Below are positions 27,751 through 42,329 of a DNA stretch of 64,000 nucleotides, one piece after another (the first letter of the stretch is position 1; each line of letters opens with the position of its first letter). This stretch comes from Cucumis sativus. Lineage: Eukaryota; Streptophyta; Magnoliopsida; Cucurbitales; Cucurbitaceae. The stretch spans positions 20,736,307-20,800,306 of the forward strand of contig NC_026661.2 in NCBI RefSeq assembly GCF_000004075.3, read 5' to 3'. Both the position numbers and the translations under genes were made by a program. A model generated the notes under the pieces. That model searched no databases, had not been told where the DNA came from, and saw only the letters and a program-made list of their open reading frames with translations.

Positions 27751-28735
27751 TTAAATGGAATATGGTGTCCAAAGAGTTGTTGCTCGAACAAGTTCAATTC
27801 CCTCGGATAGGACAGAGTGGTGGAGTTTGATGAAATTTTCTCTAACGAGATAGTTTCCATTGGAAACGGTATCATTTTGAATAGGCATAGACAAAGATTG
27901 CAACTTTTTGCCAACTCCACATTCTTTAAGGTATTTGATTGTTAGAGCTGAAAGCCAATGACTTTCTAGCACCCATCCAGGAGTTCCCTGAAACCATCAA
28001 GAAAATGGTGTGAGTGCTGTAAAAGTTTCTAATAAGTGTTTTTGTATAATTAAGATCTATGAGGTGACACGTCACACGTGATAGCTTTTTACATAAGGAT
28101 TTAAGGATTTTCTTTTTTCTTTCAAATGTATTAAATTTATGTGTGGATAGTGGAAATACTACGTCGGTTGAGCTATTCTATTTTTGACTTTTTTTTTTAT
28201 TTTAAGAAAAGGAGTTATGTTCATGTTTGAGTGTGTATCCGATTCGTTTTCTTTTTTACTATATGTGGAATGAAAGAATTAAAGTTATAATATACCAGTT
28301 GTACTCAAATACATAAATTTTACATATAGTTCTTAGTAAATAAAAAAAAAGTAATTTCAAAACGTGTTGAGGTGATACAAAAGGAGGATAAAAAATAACA
28401 TACCTCAAGGATGAAGTTGATATAACTTGCATTATTTACATGATGGTTCATATCCAAATCACTCAGTCTCGTCTGAATTTTTAAAAAAATGTTATTACTA
28501 ATATAGAATAAACACATACAACATCCAAGAGTATAGTAACATAAAGTCTATTAGATAAACTCTTAATAGTCTATCAATGAATTATAGATTATTACTTAAA
28601 ATATGGTTTAATTAATGATAAACTAATATTTACAGTATGATCTATTATGGATAGATTTCTATCGTTGATAGACTATGACAAACATTGCATCATCTTATGA
28701 TTGACCAATATTTGTAATTTTTTTTTTAAAGATAT

Positions 28736-28788
<53 letters not shown>

Positions 28789-30037
28789 CATTTAGTTTTT
28801 GTTCTTGGGAATTGAGTTTAAAACTTATTAATTACCACTAAAGATGTGCAATTGCAACCCTTTGCATGAACATCTAGTTTTGTTGAGATGATGTTATCTT
28901 CTTCAATGATGGGATCACTGTGCAAGAAGTGGGGATTCATTTCTTCCTTCATTTCATCATAAAATTTTGATAATTTTCTTGTCTTTCTATTCATCAAAAC
29001 ATAGAAACTGCAAAACCACACATTCATTAGTGATCGACTTTGAAGGATTTTCGTCAACTTCCCTACCCTCACTTTGTACTAAAAAAAACTTTGAAGAGTT
29101 TTTTTTTATTCTTTTTTATTATTGTTATCAAAAGAAAGAATAAACGAACAAATTACCAAGAAGCACGGATCAAAACTTGACCAGTTTTATAGTTACGGAC
29201 AATCCAGTCTCGACGATAACTATTTTTCCCATGAACACAACTCCATGTTCGTAGTTGAACAATGTCATTCCTTTAAAAGAAGAAAAATATATATGTAGAT
29301 TATATATTACAAAAATACCAAAAATGAATTTTTGTTACGACAAAACTACTTGTTAAAATATTTAAAATTACCAAGAAGGATATTGGTCCACCACGACTTG
29401 CAATTTATGAACAACCCATATGAGGCCCCTTTTAGTCATTCCCGGTGTTGTGCCTAATCCTGTCGTCACCAATCCACAACTTTTCAAGTGGTTTAGTTTT
29501 GACTCCTAGTGAAAAAAACGCTTTCATCATTTTCAAAATCATTCGAAAACTACTTGAAATATATACACGTTCAAAACTGTAAATTTAAACTCACACCTGT
29601 AATTGGTTGATGATGAAAAACATCGTCATATTTTTATCAGGTCCTGACTCGTATGATTTTACCAAGAAATGACGTTGATAAACCAAACCATCATTAAGTA
29701 ACTCTCCCATAGTTAGGTTCCCATGAGTTATGTCAAGATTTCTTGACTCATAACTATTAATCTTTCTAACTTCACCTTCCAAAAAAAATGAATGAATCAA
29801 TTATATCTTTCTTCTTCACAGAAGTGTTGAAAAATAAGAAAGAAACTTTAAAATCTTACTTGCAATGGAGGACTTAGCAATGATATTAGAAGTTCTGAGC
29901 CCTTCTAAGCAAAATTTGGGATGATTTTTGAGCTGCAAATTACCTCTATTTGAATCTCCAAATCTTTGTTCTTTCTTCAAATTTGAGTTAAATTCCTCAC
30001 CAAAATTACAACAATATGATGAAGAAATTGCAGCCAT
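27751..30037 (-). CDS. divergent FATB-like acyl-ACP thioesterase
   Basis: Predicted to release fatty acids from acyl-ACP in the plastid. Exons: 30037-29860, 29775-29597, 29505-29372, 29270-29157, 29007-28836, 28472-28404, 27987-27751; phases close to 360 aa. The first hot-dog fold has FLVKSYESGPDKN and LNHLKSCGLVTTGLGTTPGM, which align with FATB rather than FATA. The active-site residues of FATB can be followed: D266, N268 and H270 in SDLDMNHHVNN, and E304-C305 in YLKECG. The protein is about 50 residues shorter than typical FATB; the hydrophobic N-terminal anchor and the usual linker before the first fold are missing. The N-terminus is Ser/Cys/Asn-rich and could be a transit peptide. ATG 30037 is chosen since the longer frame begins at GTG. 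Core positions such as the GW of YIGW differ (here YINF), so substrate range is open. Confidence 0.88.
28540..28740. repeat. degenerate TCTATCA/TGATAG repeat in thioesterase intron
   Basis: The segment contains AGTCTATCAATGAA and, further on, TCTATCGTTGATAGAC. This is the same core as the elements at 12.6 and 27.3 kb, but the terminal repeats are no longer clear. It lies in the intron between exons 5 and 6. Confidence 0.4.
28738..28787. repeat. (TA)n microsatellite
   Basis: A long, nearly perfect TA tract of about 48 bases in an intron of the thioesterase gene. Its length predicts high polymorphism. Confidence 0.95.
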
Positions 30038-30106
30038 CACCAACTTTTGCACAAAAAAAATATTTGATGATAGAAATGGAGCATTGGAAGAGAGAAGAGA
30101 ATTATC

Positions 30107-30113
30107 ATTTATA
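30107..30113 (-). promoter_or_regulatory. TATA box of the thioesterase gene
   Basis: The minus strand reads CTTATAAATGA about 70 bases before ATG 30037. This suggests a short leader of about 40 bases, beginning in CT-rich sequence. Confidence 0.5.
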
Positions 30114-30119
30114 AGAGAG

Positions 30120-31836
30120 ATTTTTTTAGTTAGATTTAATTTTGTTCAGTTTTTACATTTCTACTAACTTAAACCTTCATAATTACCATTGATGGATTGT
30201 TTTCATGAATTTTCAGTTTAAAGATGTTAGAAGACATTCATTGTTCTTATAAAATTGATGCTGAGTTTTGTATCTCAATCAATTCATAATTGTTTTTGTT
30301 TTATTTTCTTCTTCTTTTAAAACTATAACTCTCTCTATGTAATTTGATGTAAACAAGAGAACCAATTTCATTAAGATGACAAAAAAAACGTCATCAAATA
30401 CAAAGCAGTTTGCATATATATATATATATATATATGCAGCAATTTCTGACCAACAGCCAACTAGTACCAACTAAACAAAAATCCAAGCCTAATATTTAAC
30501 CAAAATCTTGTCTACATTTTTCGTTAGTAAGCTTATTAAATTTGGATTATATGTCACATAAGTCATTCAAGAGGTCTTAGTTATGATGCAAAATAGCCCT
30601 AGGTGCATATTGTAATTATAATTCAATTTGGAGATGCCCTCGATAACAATATTTAAATAAAGTATGAGATTTGAACTCTCCATTTTTTTATGTCAAACAA
30701 AAAGCACATAACAATGACTATTTGCTTACCTCACAGATACATAGTTTATAACCGTTGTTTTAAGTTCTAATTATTTGTCTAAAATAGGTTTATTAAATAA
30801 AAATAAAGATTTTTCTTCTTCTACTGCATGACATTGGAGAAATCTCATGGTTGTGTTTATCTTAGTAGTTTAATTTGATTACATCAAATTACGAAAAAAA
30901 TCAAAAGTTTGATTCTTCCACCAACATATTAAACTAAAAAAGATGTCATTCATCATAGTAATGCTTAGTAAATAAAATATGATACTAGGGTCAATAATGA
31001 TATCAAATACTTTTTGGTTGAGAAAATACTAAAATATCCATACAGAGAATGTCAACATGCATCAGCTAATGTTTTAGCTTTCTATATTCCTTGATGGTAA
31101 CTAATATGTAAATTGGCAATGGGCGACTCAACGACTGAAAAACCGATATGCATTGATGATATATTGATATCAACAGATCTTTGTATAAGTTAAAAATTAA
31201 TCAAATACAAAAAAAAATAGATCAGTAATTCAATGGCAAAAATTTCCATATATGGTGTTTATATAACATGGCAATCAGTGAAATGGAGAAAGGTACATCT
31301 TTAAGTTTAGTATGTGTATGTAGCATAATGATGTATCCATGGAGGATATGGAGAAAAAAGAAAACTAGCTCTTAAACTAAATATAACCTCAGAGATATTG
31401 GATTGGAGCAAAACCCATATAACATCCTTGTGTCTAAAATCTACAAAAATTGTGAGCAACTGAAAATGTCAGACCCTCCAAATCCAATTGGGAACTGAAG
31501 TTATACACATTTGCAGAAGGAATACATATCAGTGAATTGGGAAAAGTAGAAGAAATGGGTAAAAAAGAAAAATGAAAGAGGAAAAATGAAAAGAAAAAAA
31601 AAAAAAGAGAGAGCAAAACAAGATCTTCAACAAACTACAAACCGGAGCATCACAGCTAGCTATGAAAATCTAGCATGTGATGGTGGTTGTTGATTCTTTG
31701 CAAGTAATTAACAGATTCTTGGGCAGCTTTCCGAATGATGTGCTTTTGAATCATCCAAGGACAATATCATCTCAAAAATTTAACCTGCAAATGCAGCAAT
31801 ATCTTACCTTACATGTTTGAGCATTAGGCATCACCG
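30120..31836. other. thioesterase upstream region and NAA15 3' side
   Basis: No gene is seen in about 1.7 kb. A (TA)n tract lies at about 30415-30435. The right end, next to 31,836, should hold the NAA15 3' UTR and the left end the thioesterase promoter. Confidence 0.6.
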
Positions 31837-34800
31837 TCAAATCGTAAGCTCCTTGAACCCATCAATCTTTCCATTATCTGAAATGGAGTTGGCACTTTGA
31901 TTGGCACCAACCCTTTCAGCATCTTTGAATATTTGATTGTTCACTGAGTTCGGTACGGCAGAACTAAGACTGCCTTCAAAGTATGTCGAGTAAGGGAATA
32001 ACTCCAAACATCGGGTTTTCCATCCTAAGTAGAATTCACATAAGCAACACACAACACTAGATTAGAATATAATTATATGCCACCACATACTATTTGGTCA
32101 AATTTATGGCCAATAATATAAATCCATTCAAAACTTTAGGAGTGCACACTATGACTACAACATTGGACACATGAATTGGCAGGGATCTACACTTACTTGA
32201 TGCGGCAGCATGGTCAATAAGGACTGTTTCCAGGAGCTTGTGAACGGCTATGCACTCCTTGAGCGTCCACTCCTTAATTGGCCCAAGTGCCCCATTTCTG
32301 ATAAAACCAGATCTCAATTCCATTACTAATGCGAAGCTAAACATATAGGCATATGCAACATAAACAGAAGTTAATAGGACTCGGGAGGATGTATTAACCT
32401 TGGCACTATGCCGTTTGTTGACTCTTCAATCAATTTGATAGCCTCAGATTTTCTCTGAGGTTCTAATAAATTTAGCATTTCTGCAACTGCAGCTCTGTGC
32501 ATTAAGGAATCTGCAATTCGAATAACGATTGTTTTAGAAGCCATAAAAAGCATACCGCAGTACATCTGGGGAGCAGTGGGCTCAGAAGCACAGATGCAAA
32601 CACATTGCGTGATGAATATATGAATCCAAGCACATCATGGAGCTTTCAAAGGTTAAGAATTGTATTTGGGAAGTGTACAAGTATGTCCTGGAGTGGGTTT
32701 TTTTTTAATGTTTATTTCACCATTACTCTTTCAAGGACGTTCAGAGTTGAAAAGGGTCTGATGTTTTAATTGTTTGTATTTATAGGTTACTTTGGAACTT
32801 GAGAAATAAGACGTACTTTCTTGATAATATTCCAATATTCAAAATGAAAATTTCTGTTTTCACCAGGCGAGCGCCCCCAAAAAAAGAAAATGAAGAAGAT
32901 ATGAAGTGGTCAAGAACAAGATATCCCATGCATAATTAAAATAATGGTTTATGGAACTGCAATCCAGTGGATGATAACCTTTGTGTTTCTCAAGGAAAAC
33001 TTCATTCGCCTCCATCAAAGATCTTCCATGCACTTGACTGCAGCAGGAGAAGATAAAACCATTTAGAGTAAACCACAGAGTGAATATTAGGTGTAACTCA
33101 AAGAAGTTCTAAAACCTGATCAGAGGACGCTCTGCATCTAAGACACTCCAAACAAGTTTTTCAGCATCAGTTGTTGGAGCAGGCATTGAGTCCACCTTGC
33201 AGAAGAACTTGATCTGCAAACAAGTACATAGGGCCAAAAAACCACAACATTCATACAAGTTAAAGAAGCACACATAGAAAACACAGATATAAGCCTTTTC
33301 AGACAATAAAACATTTATTTATAAAATATTGATCAAAATAAAGGATACAACACAAATATAGAATTTATTATGAAGTTCCATGAATTTGAAAGCGCATGTG
33401 ATAGCAGAATTTGGTCGCAAAATTTTGAAAATTTAATGGAAATCAAATAATATATTGAATTGTATTTTTGAGACTTGTCCAAGATGTTAAAGGAAATAGA
33501 GAAAGTAGGTTTAGAGAGAGTAGTGAAGGATGATTGCTAGGTATATATATATATATATATATATTATATATCATGGTATAAAGATCTGATTGCACACACA
33601 TCGCCTATTCTCAAACACAAGTGTCTTGCCTACTATATTTAGTCTTCAGAGCAGCCTGCAGGATATTAAATTGGGTTGACCACCCTTTACTTCCACACTG
33701 ACCCTTGTTAACCACTAAGCCAAACCATCTTGTCTATCTTGTCAATAATGAGGTGCCATAAGATAGAGAGGAGGGCCCACAACCATGGATGGAAAGGGAT
33801 ACCAATCTAAGAGATGGAGAGGTTACAAGATTGAAGCCACTTGTCCATCTCAACATAGAGTTGAAAGAGATAACAAGCTAGAGAGTAGAGAGACGGATGG
33901 GATACTTGGAGGGAAAAAGTAGAGGATGAAAGATGCTTAGAACAAGAGGCTATGAGTTGCAAGAAAACACAGATTCCTTTTTCATTCCAATTTCTATACC
34001 TCGCTCTGTTTTTCTTTTTTATTATTTTTTTAAAGGAAACATTTTATTGATGTGATGAATTTACAATACTTATGAAAAATGAAACTCCAAAGGGCTACGA
34101 AGGGTGATAAATTGATTTTAAAGAGAATTTAATTAACACCAAGAAGCAATAGGTATATATAATAGAGGAGAAGAGATAGAGTTTCATGCCCTTTTTCAGT
34201 GAAGATAATGAACCACAAAAAGTTGTTTAGCCAAAGGTTTTTTTAACCTTTTTGAAAGGGATGTCCAAAGCATGATGGAAAGGAGATCCCAAATGTCATA
34301 TTGAATGGCAGTGTGCCAACCAAAACGCCTTCAGAATCAAATCTGAAAAGGATCTAGCAAAGGTACATAAGCTGAAAAGGTGGATGAGATTTTCAACATC
34401 TTTTTTTGCACAAAAAACAGCAGCTTGAAGGAATATTTAGCCATGAAGATCTTCGTTGGAGCCTCTCGCGGGTGTTTAGAAAAACTAAACAGCAGTTTTT
34501 TGTTATAATTTTGAAATAATTAATTAAAAAAAGAAAAAAAAAAGTACTATAAAAATAGACTCGTTTTTTAGAACAATCAATCTCACAGTGTAAAGTAGCC
34601 ATATAGAACCTACTGGATTAAAAAACATTAAAGCAAGAAAAAAATATATATATTATATCAAACAGCCTCCAAGTAGCTATGAAACTATTCACATTTCACG
34701 AAACATACCAAACAACGATGTGAATCTGGGTGTTCCACGTCCAACCTTAAAAGCTGCTTTACAGCCTACAGGAAAGCAGCAGCACAAAAACATAATAAAT

Positions 34801-37800
34801 ATAATAAAACTGGGAACAAAAGGAAAGAATAGCGGGCTTGGGGTTTAAGTCACAGCTAGATCAATTATTTTTATAAAAAATATCACTCAGAAAAATTAAA
34901 TAACTGCCTTATACTACAGCTAGGGCCAGTATTCTGAAGAAAAGCAGGGGGGAATTCCAAGATCTGTATTTTATACGTATCACATACCTGGAAGGCAAGC
35001 AAAATTTTCTGCCTTCTTATGTTTACTTCAAAAGAAAGTACGTGTGTGTCCAAGAAATCGGGAGAATGCTTCTGAAGTAACTTCAAGTACTTTGTAGCCT
35101 CCAGTAATGGATCTTCAACCTATAAGAAAATTAAATGAAATTTATGAAACTTCACAAACTGGCCCACTCACATACATAAACACAGACAGAGAACAACCTG
35201 CACCAACTTTTCTCCATGCGGGTCTGTATCAACAGGCTTGACATGTCGTTTCCCTGACTTTGAGACACCGGAATTATTTGTTTCTTCATTCTTCACATCT
35301 GCCTCCTAATATGAAACAGAATATATTAGAAATCAACAGAGAGATAGCATCCCAACAAAAGGCAATAATAAACCACAATACTTTCTTAGCTCGTGCTTCG
35401 GCCTTTCTTTGTTTTTGCCTCATCTTCTTTTTCTGAGAAGGAAGCAAATTTGACATATCATCATCCTCTCCCGTACTTGATTTTGGAGGAGAGTCATATA
35501 ATTTGATATAGCATCTGCACCTCAAATTTGAATAAAATGTTATGACAAAAAATAAGAGAAGACAACTCACATAGAAAACAAACTACACAAACATTTTTCC
35601 ATTTTTCTAGGAGGGAAAGGTAAGAAACCAAGTAAACTTTCTTCAAAATAGCGGAGAAGGAAGAATGCAAATATGATAGGGCGAACAAAAGAATAAATCT
35701 CTTGATAGGTTAGACTTCTCAAGGCTCCCGAGCAATGTAATTGTTCCTTTTATCCTTCTTCAAACTAAAGTTTCAATGGCCTTTGTTATTTGCAAACATT
35801 TTTGTAACCCAAATCAATGAAACATCAGATTCACTATTTTTGGGAGGGTAAGAAACTGAACAAACATCACATCTCATTAAATTTTATCGCTAACTTTTTA
35901 TTTCTTAAAAAATAACAAAGTCTTGGGGCCTTCTGCCTAAAATTATGTATACACTTGGCTACAAATTAAGGAGTAAGGTATTATAGTTCTGGAAACTTCT
36001 CAGTTCGAAATCTTGCGTTGATCTTTGGCAATTGATTGAACACGTCCACTAGATCGTATTAGATCTTTCATAATCTTTTTGTGGTGTGCTTAAAAGGAAA
36101 ATTAGATTCATATCAAGGCAATGGCGCAAAATTGATTCATTGTCTCTTTTCAAATTAGGTGATGGTAGCAAAATATTGTTTTGGAAGCACCCTTGGATGG
36201 ACATTATCACTTTGGAGTGTAAATTTACAAGATTGGTTAGAATCGCACTCAATCCAAATGGGTCTGTTTTAGATCATTGGGACTCTTCAACCAACTCTTG
36301 GTCCATCTATTTCAGAAGATTGCTTAATGATGAGGAAATATTAGATTTTCTGACCTTGTTGAATCGGATTTCTTCTTCACAACAAGCCTCCTTTCCAGAT
36401 GAAGGTTTTGGTCCCTTGAAAACTCAGGTTTCTTCTCGGTAAAATCACTGGTTAAGCATCTTTCGACATCTTCTCCTTTGGAAAGTTCTTTGTACAAAAG
36501 GCTTTAGAAATCTAACAGTCCAAGAAGGATAGATATATCCAAGAAAGCTTTCCTCCCATGCCCTCTCACCTCATGCTTGCCCTCTTTGTGTTAAACATCC
36601 AGCATCTTTTATTTGATTGTCTTTGCATCTAAATGTTGGTTCCGCCGTCTCCAAGCATTCAATTTTTGTTGGGTTTTGTGTCATGTTTTTAAGAACAATG
36701 TGTCTCAAATTCTTGCTGGTCCAGACTTGAAGAAGAAGACAGCTGAATTATTGTGGGCAAATGCAGTAAAAGCACTTTTAGCTAAATTTTGGTTTGAAAG
36801 AAACCAAAGAGTTCCATGATAAGTCAACTTGGTTGAAACGCTATGACTCTACTCTTTTGAATGCAACTCCATGGTGCTCATTATCTAAATATTTTCAGGA
36901 TTACTCTTAGCCTCCCCACCCTGAAGTTCTAGATTATAATGCCTTCCGAATCAGCCTTCTGCTCCAATCAGTTTTTGCTCAATCAAGGATTATTATTTTT
37001 GTTTTATATTCGGCTTGCTGCCTTGCTTATGTTTCTGTTTTTGATAGTTTTTTCTTCCATCTCGTTTGGCCTTGTATTGTGGTCTTTGATTTGATATTGT
37101 ATGCTTTTAGAAACCTGGTATATGGGTTTTTTTTCACTTTTTGGATGTGATGAGGGCACTAAGGGGGAGTCAACCTAGTTGAGATGCCTGGGTGGGCCTG
37201 CTGATCTTCCCCTCCCCCCATCGCTCTATGTATACCCCTTATGTACATTGAGCTTTTTCTATCTATTTTCAATATTAATAATAGTATCCTTTTCAAAAAA
37301 AAAAAAAAGACAAATTAGAGAAACCCCTAATTAGTTTATTCACCTTCTCATACATGTTCAATATTTTATTCTTTTCTTATTGCGTTTAGAACATAGGCTT
37401 CTAACATGAAGAGTCGAAATGCATAAAATTTAAATGAACTTGAAGAAATATATTTTGATAACATTTGCCATCATGTCCAAGTTCTTAGAAATGGTATATC
37501 ATTATGCATATGGAATCTTATTCAGAGTAAGAATAGCCAGAAGTCTTATTGGAAGTAAAAAGATGCATAAAGAGGAGAAAAACAACAAAATAGGTCCTAT
37601 AGAAAGACTTCACCTGATGGCCCCTATAGCTGCTTTTTGAAAATATGGCTCTGAATGCAATCGATCTTGGAACCTAAGCATATCAACGTATGCACGCAGA
37701 GTCATCTTCCGCAAGCAATAAGAATGGAAGTCAAACTGATCTTCAGTAATATCAGCATAATGCTTCTCGACAGCCAAGAAGTTCTTTAGAGCCCGTCCAA

Positions 37801-40800
37801 GATCACCTTGGCGGAAGTAACTTTCACCAGATGCAAGTTCATACCTTTATAAAAGAAAAAATAAATGTTCAATAAAATTTAAATTAAGAACAATGATAGT
37901 TGATATTTGACAGACAAGACAGAGGATGAAGACAAACCACATGCATTGCATATCATGGAGGTTATTGTGCTGATCTCCATCTTTTGTGAACAAAACTGCC
38001 GTTTTTTCTGCCAAGGCCACCTTCAAGTATGATGCCATTTTAGAAACATTAATAGTAAAGCTCAGTGATAGTACACAAGCAACTAAATTGTGCATCTTTA
38101 ACAATATAAAATGCAGAAATTAAGAAGGGAAAATCATTGTAAAACCTGATCTGCCTGCAGCATACGCTTGACACAATCACTATTTATGTACCGATCTGCC
38201 AAATCCATACACCTAGCTTCATCTGCCAATGCAGCAGAAGCAACTGCATCACCAGCATGCTTCAATATCCGGCTCTGTAGGATAATAATACATTAAAACA
38301 ATAATAATCAAGCATGAATCTGAATCATAAAAGATGAAGACAGTGTTCGTCAATAGTTTAAAAAACTATCATCATTATTAACAATGAGATTTATTATAAA
38401 ACCAAGTTTTGATAGTAAGTATCATAACATCTAAACAAGCCTACAAGCCTTAAGACATCAGTATGTAACGTTAAAGCCACCTTCTCTAGAAAACTTTGAA
38501 TGCCTATGTATATCCAAAATTTATCTGCCCACTCGTTTGATGAAGATAAAATTAAATCATACCAAAACGAATCCTAAATATTTTTTTGGAGGAAAACATC
38601 CCCAACCACTGTAAAACAAGCACTATCTAGAACATAGTCAATGGCAACATTTTTTTCCCCATTCCGCATACCTTCACAGAGTACAAGTCAATGACAGTTG
38701 GAGTGTGTTTTATAGCCTCATCAATCTTGGAGAGAGCAATGTCACATTGGCCCCTTCTGTCATAATGCTGAATGCAAAATACCGTGACCATAAGAATATT
38801 TTGATGAAACAAAATCACCAGAAAAGCAATGTCAAAGTAATCGCCAAACTTACACACTAACCTGTGCCAGTAAGAACAAAATCCACATGAGTGTTGACGG
38901 GGGCTCCTTTTCAGTACTGTAGCAAAGACCATAAAAAAAAATTAATGTATAAATGATAATTGAGAAAAATATTTCTTAATCATCCTCCTCCCTATGATAC
39001 GATTTTGCTTTTTCTTTGAACTATTTTTCAGAAAAACCATCCCAGGTGGATCATCAACGTCCATGGAGTAAAGGATATAAAATAATAACATAATCCCTAC
39101 ACCACGACAAAGATAGAAACCTTTTTAGAATAGAAGCCCAAGTTCTGTCTGATGCTTGCTCGTCAAGCATAGAAAACTTCCATTGATTTTATAGAACATA
39201 CAAACTAGTAGGTAACAGGGAGATGGAGAGCCATAGGATTCAAAAACCATATAAACTAGTGGCCAGTGATCAGATCTCTCCAAAATGTTACAGAAAAAGA
39301 GCTGAACTGGTGACAGTTTGAGAGATTATAATTCCATAATAATTTGGAAACCAAAATTATTTTCAAAAAGATAAAATAGAAAACTGGATATTCCCTTGGC
39401 TGAACTTGGATGGGTCCCATCTCAATAAAGACTAGGACTTCTTAACTCAGATCCTATTTGCATTGGGTCAAAGCTGTACAAGGTTCGGATCAATGATGTT
39501 GGTTGCTATTGTTTTCATGGTCCGGATGTGGAATCATTAAAGTGAACAATGCCTAAAAATTTCAAAGAAATCTTTCAAAATTGTTGTTTTGAGCTTCTAG
39601 TTTGAGTACTTGATCCAGCTCATGGATTTCATCACAATATGAGACAGACCAAGAAATTCACATGAATGTCGGCCAAGAAGACCCCTGAGGATATTCTCCC
39701 ATACTTCTAATATATTCTGCCAAATCAAATGAGAAGTTGTTTCATTTTTATTTAAAAAGATGAACTCATCTTACCAAAATGAAAAGGCCATTCAACGCAC
39801 AAAATCATTGACATGATGAGCAATTACTCTTCCTTAATATTCCAAGTCCATGAAGTTCCTTCTCTTCAGCAACTCCAATGAATTTTATGGTAGAATGCCT
39901 TGTCCTTCAATTTGTACTTTCTTTTTTCTTAATAACACAGTGTATCCTTGATTCGTTGCTCTTTCACTAAAAAATATGCGGACAGACATTTTCTCCCCTT
40001 TCGGCTGGAGTACTGTAGCACAGGCAAATTCCATAGATCAGATGTTGTTTGATCATCCTTTCAAGTATGCTAACCTATCCTTTGGTCCTTTATAGAGAAA
40101 GCTGTTATTTGGAAGATATGGAGCAAAACGAATTCAAGGATATTTCAAAACAAAGAAAGATCTACTGAAGAAGTTTTAGATTTGTCCTTTTCTTATCTTT
40201 TGTTGTAAAAACATGGGTCCCTTCGCCAACTATAGTGTAGCCTAAATTCTCTCTTAGAGAATTCTTGTGTCATCCCATTGGATGGCTCTAGCCTTTTTAT
40301 AATTTCATTTTATCAATGAAATTGTTTCCTATCCCAGAAAAACTAAAACAAAAAATTCTTTGCAGTTTGCACCATCAAGAAGGTAGCTCATTGCACTTCC
40401 AGAGTGGTGTACTAGAGTTAAAGAAAAACCTATTTATGATTACTATCTTAATCTTCTATGAAAGGGTGAACACTTGAGTGATAGGGTTTTTGTAATCTTC
40501 CTTTCGTTTGAGGGATGCTTTATCCCTTCCTTTCTTGAGCTTCTGGCTCTAATCCTTTGATAAATAGAATGCTATTTCTGTTTATCATCAGAGAGAGAGA
40601 GATTACCTCCCAGGGTACTGACCGCTAGTCCTGATCGAATGCTCCAACCAAAGAATTAATTGCTCTAGTATGTCAGCCTGAACAAGAATTCATTGAAAGC
40701 AACATTAAAAAAATTCTAAGAATTGATAATTATTCGAGAAATACAGACAGTACCAAAACTATTCTTTAAAGAAAAAAAGAGAAAAGAAAAAGAAAAACGA

Positions 40801-42297
40801 AAAGATTGGGCAAACTAACCTTTCCAGGCTGATCATACAAAGGGGAAAGATCAGAGAACAGAGAAGGAACTCCCTGAAGAAAACAAATTAATTAAAGAAA
40901 AGATTAATTGAAATCCAGCGTCCAGTAGAAAACAGATAACCAAGACACATATTGAATATCCATAGCATGAATACCTTTGTTAAGAGAGGCCGAATATAAT
41001 TATCAGCTGCATCTTTAAATTTGTCACCTTGCAGAAAATCAAGGGGTATTCTCTGCCAAAGAACCATTTTCATCAATAAATTTTTCTTTTTTTTTTTTTT
41101 AAGAATTTTCATCAATAAATTTCAACTAGGAAAGATCACGAAATGGACAATAACAACATTAACAATATAACTAAAACAGTAGTAACATAAAAGACAATGA
41201 CAACCGAATTATCCACAAAGTGCCAATAAGGTGCAGACATTAACAAAGGAATTCCCTATAGAAATATCTTTTATTAAGAGGTACAGAAACAAACATAAGA
41301 TGACCACTCAGAAATAGGATACACAACTACCAGATTGACAAACTATTACAATAAAGAATATTAAGTGTAGGTAATAAAAGAAGAGATTGCATAAAATAAT
41401 AGATTCATAAAACATGGCAGTACCAAAAACCCGCACCCTTCCAGAAAAAAATTTAAATAAAAGATGATTGTTTGTTTCTTCCAAACCCTTCACTGAAGCT
41501 CCTTTTCGTGTCAGTCTTTTGTTACTTTTGGGGGTGAGGAGGGGGAGGGGGGTTATATATAAAAGGGAGGGAAAAAACCCACTAAATAAAGGGTTGCCAG
41601 CTATGAGGAATAGGGTAAATAATTAAGGGATGAAAGATCACGACATAATTAATTTCGTTAAATAAAAAATTAAGTGAGGCAAAAGCAGTCGTGGCCCTTC
41701 CAAAACAAAAAAAAATCATGATTTTAGGTTCCTCTTAACAACTTGCATGGTTTTGAAGGGAGTAAGGGTAAAATGAGATTCTACTCAACATACTTCGAAT
41801 GAACATAGGACCCTTAACTCTAGTGGTTCATCTACTTTGAGACCTCCCAACTACCAAATTCTAGAGAAATGATACTCTAGGCTCGTGGCCTAGTAAGTTA
41901 TACACTTATATTACATTTAATTAATTCAAAACTTTTTTTTCAATAATACACATTCTTGACTAACATGTCATGCTAAAGTTTCATTCCACATATAAGTAGG
42001 CAAAAGTCGCAAAACATTCCCTTACAGTTTTCTAGTCGTATCAAATTCTATAAATGGCCCGATATATTTCTCAAGCCAGTCTTAAACTCGCAGAAAGAGA
42101 GTCGAAGGAAAACTTCAAAGGATTTATAAAATATCGTCAAGATGCATACCTTAACAGCAGATGACCACCCATTTTGCTGCCCCAGGGATTTGTACAGTTC
42201 ATCTAACCGTTCGATTTCTTTTGGAGAATACTCCGAATTTTTTGAAAATAGCCCAACACAAACTTGTAGCCCCTCATAGTATCTAGTCAGTGGGAAG

Positions 42298-42329
<32 letters not shown>

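Noticed and set aside
30037..30052. Longer thioesterase start at 30052
   Set aside because: The codon there is GTG; plant nuclear genes start at ATG, and ATG 30037 is in place.
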